Source: an uncultured Collinsella sp.
GTDB taxonomy: Bacteria; Actinomycetota; Coriobacteriia; Coriobacteriales; Coriobacteriaceae
DNA: 52,539 bases
Assembly: GCA_900544235.1 (NCBI GenBank)
Contig: UQUL01000013.1
Location: 1-52,539 of the forward strand
Direction of reading: 5' to 3'
The notes beneath the pieces are model-generated. The model was not told the origin of the DNA and did not search any database. It worked only from the letters and a program-made list of their open reading frames with translations. Below are positions 49,451 through 52,539 of this stretch, piece by piece. Every line of letters begins with the position of its first letter. The stretch's first letter is position 1. A program made the position numbers and the translations under genes.

Positions 49451-50512
49451 CTACTGCACCGCCTCGTGCTCGCGGCCCTCGAGCGCCAGCCGCACGTACT
49501 CGGCGGTCTTGATCTTGGCGATGGTGCCCTCCACGTCGAGCCTCTCGGTGTTGTGGCTCGTGTAGGACTCGTCTGCCTGGGTCTCCACCTCGCCGTCGAC
49601 GACGAACTTGTCGTAGTTGAGGTCGCGCGAGTCGCAGGCCACGCGGTAGTAGCCGCCCATGTCCTCGGCGCGCAGCCGCTCCTCGCGGGTCATGAGGGTC
49701 TCGAACAGCTTCTCGCCGTGGCGGGTGCCGATGACCTGGGTGCCCACGCGGCCGAAGACCTCCTGCACGGCCTCGGCGAGGTCGCCGATCGTGGAGGCGG
49801 GCGCCTTCTGGATGAACAGGTCGCCGGGGTTGGCGTGCTCGAAGGCGAACTGCACCAGGTCCACGGCCTCGTCCAGGTTCATGAGGAAGCGGGTCATGTT
49901 GGGGTCGGTGACCGTGAGCGGCTCGCCCTTGCGGATGCGGTCGATGAACAGCGGGATGACGCTGCCGCGCGAGCACATGACGTTGCCGTAGCGGGTGCAG
50001 CAGATGGTGGTGCGGCCGGCGCCGTTGCGGGCGTTGGCGTAGATGATGGACTCCATCATGGCCTTGGACTTGCCCATGGCGTTGATGGGGTAGGCGGCCT
50101 TGTCGGTGGACAGGCACACGACGCGGTCGACGCCCTCCTCGATGGCGGCGTGGAGCACGTTGTCCGTGCCGATGACGTTGGTGCGCACGGCCTCCATGGG
50201 GAAGAACTCGCAGGAGGGCACCTGCTTGAGGGCTGCGGCGTGGAAGATGTAGTCCACGCCGTGCATGGCGTCGCGCACGCTCTGGGCGTTGCGGACGTCA
50301 CCGATGAAGAAGCGCACCTTGGAGGCGAGCTCGGGCGACCTCTCCTGCAGGCGGTGGCGCATGTCGTCCTGCTTCTTCTCGTCGCGCGAGAAGATGCGGA
50401 TCTCGGCCAGGTCGGTGTTCATGAAGTGCTTGAGCACCGTGTTGCCGAACGAGCCGGTGCCGCCCGTGATCATGAGGGTCTTGTCTTTGAATGTGCTGAT
50501 GCCTTTAGTCAT
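49451..50512 (-). CDS. fnlA: UDP-GlcNAc 4,6-dehydratase/5-epimerase, CapE/FnlA type
   Basis: 353 residues from ATG 50512 (CGGAGA upstream). Extended SDR fold: MITGGTGSFGNTVLKHF at the N-terminus, FIGDVRNAQSV, YIFHAAALKQVPSCEFFP, and the catalytic region CLSTDKAAYPINAMGKSKAMME (the MxxxK in place of YxxxK). First step of UDP-L-FucNAc synthesis. The order fnlA-fnlB with fnlC further down the operon supports that product. The gene is G/C-rich, like fnlB and fnlC. Confidence 0.93.
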   Translation of the reverse strand: MTKGISTFKDKTLMITGGTGSFGNTVLKHFMNTDLAEIRIFSRDEKKQDDMRHRLQERSPELASKVRFFIGDVRNAQSVRDAMHGVDYIFHAAALKQVPSCEFFPMEAVRTNVIGTDNVLHAAIEEGVDRVVCLSTDKAAYPINAMGKSKAMMESIIYANARNGAGRTTICCTRYGNVMCSRGSVIPLFIDRIRKGEPLTVTDPNMTRFLMNLDEAVDLVQFAFEHANPGDLFIQKAPASTIGDLAEAVQEVFGRVGTQVIGTRHGEKLFETLMTREERLRAEDMGGYYRVACDSRDLNYDKFVVDGEVETQADESYTSHNTERLDVEGTIAKIKTAEYVRLALEGREHEAVQ

Positions 50513-50523
50513 TGATATCTCCG

Positions 50524-51456
50524 CTAATTAACTGTCGATTCGATTACTTCTAAATAGCTGGATACAGCTTTGTCTCTAGATCCGTTCAGCTCAGCAAATC
50601 GGCGGGCATTAACTCCCGCTTCGGCTCTTCTTTGAGCGTCAGAGAACAAACTTTTTAGATTTTTAAAACGACTTAACCTGTCAGAGGGATCGGATATGGC
50701 TCCCAGATGCGAACCATTGATGGCATCCCCTAAATCACTATCAACGTCGAATGATGCCAAAACGGGTTTACCAGTAGCGAAAATCGACCATGCCTTGCTC
50801 GGGAAGCCAGCTTTCCCCACACCAGCGGCACACGAAATATACGCAATATCCGCCATGCTATAAACCTCTGCGACACGCGAAACTGGCTGTAAGGGTCTAA
50901 ACAACAGATTGTTCAAACTCATCGAAGAGGCTAACGATCTAAGGTGTTCCTCTTCAGACCCTTCGCCCACGATGACAAATTGAATGGGAAGATCCTTCGC
51001 ATCCTCTGCGAGTTCAAGAAAGGATTCCATTCCCTGAGAACCACCCAAGTTGCCAGCATAGAGAACTGTAAAAACATTACTGTCGATACCAAGCTCTTCA
51101 AACAGGGGATTATTTTCCTTGGCGACCTGGGTTACCGTATCCAGATCCTCCCAGTTCATGACAACAGATACCTTTGAGGCGTCAGCACCCTTGGTTAGAA
51201 CATTGGCACGCATTCGCTCAGAGATAGTAATTATCCGCGTTGCGTTACGGTATGAGGAGTCCTCGATGCACCGGCCAATTTTCCAAGGTATAGACTGCTT
51301 AGTAGCAAGACCCGTCGTGACAAGAGAATCTGGAAAAATATCCTGAAGATTGTATACAAAGGGCTTTCCTTTGATTCTTGAGGCTAAGCCGATTACAAAA
51401 GGCTCTGTTAGACCAGGATTGACATTCCGCCCCGTCATCTTCTTGCGATTGCACAA
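50524..51456 (-). pseudogene. N-terminally truncated WbuB-like family-4 glycosyltransferase
   Basis: The 310 codons begin in the middle of the family: NPGLTEPFVIGLASRIKGKPFVYNLQDIFPDSLVTTGL corresponds to about residue 95 onward of WbuB-like enzymes. The acceptor-domain start is missing. The donor domain is complete: FTVLYAGNLGGSQGMESFLELA, FVIVGEGSEEEHL and AGVGKAGFPSKAWSIFATGKPVLAS. Upstream DNA is IS-like from about 51461. WbuB enzymes transfer L-FucNAc, which fits fnlABC. Without its N-terminus it is likely inactive; GTG/ATG restart within is possible. Confidence 0.7.
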
Positions 51457-51554
51457 TGGTCGCCCCTTGTCGAATCTGAATCCGGCAAGGGGCGATGCGC
51501 CCGAGACCGGACGAGTTGCTCGCCTGGCCCTGCCGTTTCATGCCGACCTGCCGG

Positions 51555-51752
51555 CTAACTCGCCGTCTCCCCGTCGGGCGCCGGCGTCTTGACCCTCATC
51601 TCGAACGGCATCCCGCCCTCTCGGACGAGCGCCCTGAGGAACGCGTTGACGGCGGTGGACATGGACAGGCCGAGCTCGTCCAGGATGGCCGTGGCCTCCC
51701 TCTTAACCTCCGGGTCGATGCGGATCGTCGTGGCCGGTATGTTCGACGGCAT
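51555..51752 (-). CDS. DinJ/RelB-family antitoxin-like protein
   Basis: 65 residues from ATG 51752, with GAGGGGTGAGG upstream. The ribbon-helix-helix start (ATTIRIDPEVKREATAILDEL then GLSMSTAVNAFLRALVREG) and the following MPFEM are textbook DinJ/RelB. No YafQ/RelE toxin gene is next to it in the window; the neighbour upstream is the transposase. It may be an addiction-neutral passenger, a transposition regulator, or the half of a pair whose toxin lies elsewhere. Confidence 0.85.
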   Translation of the reverse strand: MPSNIPATTIRIDPEVKREATAILDELGLSMSTAVNAFLRALVREGGMPFEMRVKTPAPDGETAS

Positions 51753-51798
51753 GGCCTCACCCCTCCTCGTGTATCGCGGTGCGACCATTCTACCGCCT

Positions 51799-52539
51799 CT
51801 ATGCGGCGGGCGCGGCCCAGTAGTCCATGTAGGGCGGCTCCACGTTGAACATGTCGCGGACGCGGCTCCTGCAGACGCCGTGCGCGAGCTGCCGCGCGAC
51901 CGTGCGCCCGGCGGCGCCGGAATCGGTCGCCATGAAGGTCCGGCACCACCTGAACCAGGCGAGGTAGGCGTCGAGGTGCTTCGTCGACACGCCCTTGAAC
52001 GGCTCCATGAAGGCGCCGAGGAGGGAGTGGACGGTGTTGACCCGGTTGATGGTCCCCCCGGATCGGTCCTTGGGGTCGTAGGCCGCGTGCGCGGCGACCT
52101 CGAGCTCGGCGAGGACGCCGACGTAGGCGGCCGCCCTGTCGGTCGCGACGACCGAGCCGGCCGCGATGCGGCCCCTCAGCGCGTCCATGGCGCGCTCCCT
52201 CGAAAGGGCGCCCCGCCCCGTGACCTCGAGGAACGTCTCGTTCGAGTCGTTCACGCCGGTCATGACGCAGATCCGCTCGCGCGACAGCCCGCGCCTGTGC
52301 ACCTGCTTGCCGCGGTGCCGGGAGGGGCGCGGCATCGTGAACGACCCCTTCGCGTGGTTGCCCTTGAACGACTCGGGGAAATAGGTCTCGTCGAGCTCGC
52401 AGCCGCAGCCCCGCTCGACCCTGAACGAGGGGGAGTAGGCCGAGAGGCACTCGATCAGCCTGTGGCGCATGGTGTAGGCGGTCTTGAGGCAGACGCGGCA
52501 GCGCCTCGCGCATTCGCGCAGGGGCAGCATGAGCACGAA
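51799..52539 (-). CDS. IS1595-family (ISXO2-like) transposase, N-terminus beyond the window
   Basis: At least 245 residues; the frame is still open at the right edge. CARRCRVCLKTAYTMRHRLI is the end of the zinc-ribbon/helix region. The ISXO2-like domain begins at GCGCELDETYFPESFKGNHAKG, with the first catalytic Asp in ELDETY and the second in VVATDRAAAY near 130; NTVHSLLGAFMEPFKGVS with DAYLAWFRW is the standard C-terminal region. The protein looks intact as far as seen. Confidence 0.88.
   Translation of the reverse strand, partial: FVLMLPLRECARRCRVCLKTAYTMRHRLIECLSAYSPSFRVERGCGCELDETYFPESFKGNHAKGSFTMPRPSRHRGKQVHRRGLSRERICVMTGVNDSNETFLEVTGRGALSRERAMDALRGRIAAGSVVATDRAAAYVGVLAELEVAAHAAYDPKDRSGGTINRVNTVHSLLGAFMEPFKGVSTKHLDAYLAWFRWCRTFMATDSGAAGRTVARQLAHGVCRSRVRDMFNVEPPYMDYWAAPAA

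Larger units (their letters stand above)
51461..52539 (-). mobile_element. IS1595-like insertion element with an antitoxin passenger, cut by the window edge
   Basis: The element holds an ISXO2-type transposase and a DinJ/RelB-like gene. Its inner end is placed near 51461, where CGCCCCTTG (51461-51469) and CAAGGGGCG (51486-51494) form a hairpin next to the truncated glycosyltransferase. The outer end is outside the window, so terminal repeats and a target duplication could not be compared. Confidence 0.55.

Overview
The window looks like a chromosome segment of a high-GC Gram-positive gut actinobacterium of the class Coriobacteriia, most likely Collinsella or a close relative. This is inferred from the mix of genes, the strong GGAGG ribosome binding sites, the G/C-ending codons of the housekeeping block, and an LPxxG sorting signal on one protein. 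No database search was possible. From about 4.9 kb to the right end, essentially every gene is on the minus strand.

Region 1 (1-4.4 kb) is an accessory stretch. It holds small membrane proteins, a decayed exonuclease, a 41-residue hydrophobic/basic peptide with its own terminator and promoter, several palindromes, and a class IVb (Flp-like) pilin fused to a DUF6273-type domain. The pilin reading frame is entered through a run of ten G.

Region 2 (4.8-22.3 kb) is a conserved housekeeping block bounded by tRNA-Pro(GGG) and tRNA-Ala(GGC). In transcription order it reads: ABC-F ATPase, small membrane protein, site-2 protease-like M50 protein, scpA, scpB, an RsuA/RluB pseudouridine synthase, cmk, plsC-like, ispH, DUF512 radical-SAM protein, der, plsY, gpsA, rpe, cysteine desulfurase, NIF3-like protein, coiled-coil zinc-ribbon protein, coaBC. 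Short gaps and ATGA-type overlaps suggest one long operon covering ribosome assembly, chromosome condensation, phospholipid, isoprenoid, Fe-S and CoA metabolism.

Region 3 (22.5-37.2 kb) is an accessory and defence island. A DUF559-like protein lies between tRNA-Ala and tRNA-Val(CAC). It is followed by a DUF3825 protein and two chained toxin-antitoxin-like pairs (Doc-like; DUF3990 plus XRE) under a 22-bp inverted-repeat operator. A second small cluster contains a minimal nucleotidyltransferase. Its lead gene shares a start region and N-terminus with the partner of Doc. Next come a dCTP-deaminase-fold protein whose membrane domain lies behind an in-frame TAG, a wall-anchored protein, a two-gene DUF4297 nuclease plus SMC/Rad50-like ATPase system (Lamassu / ABC-three-component type), an AbiH-like gene, two unknown genes and a gene interrupted by an in-frame TAA. 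The genes from about 31 to 37 kb are visibly AT-richer than the core block.

Region 4 (37.3-51.5 kb) is a surface polysaccharide locus: manC, a phosphohexomutase, UDP-L-FucNAc synthesis (fnlA, fnlB, fnlC), glycosyltransferases, an acyltransferase, a Wzy-type polymerase and a Wzx-type flippase. A family-2 glycosyltransferase is out of frame at a run of eight G on its coding strand. The first glycosyltransferase lacks its N-terminus next to an IS1595-like element (51.46 kb to the edge), which carries a DinJ/RelB-type antitoxin gene beside its transposase.

The strongest unusual signals are: two poly-G tracts that set the frame of surface-structure genes (candidate phase variation); the TAG-separated DCD-fold/transmembrane gene; and one N-terminal module shared by two different toxin-antitoxin-like clusters.
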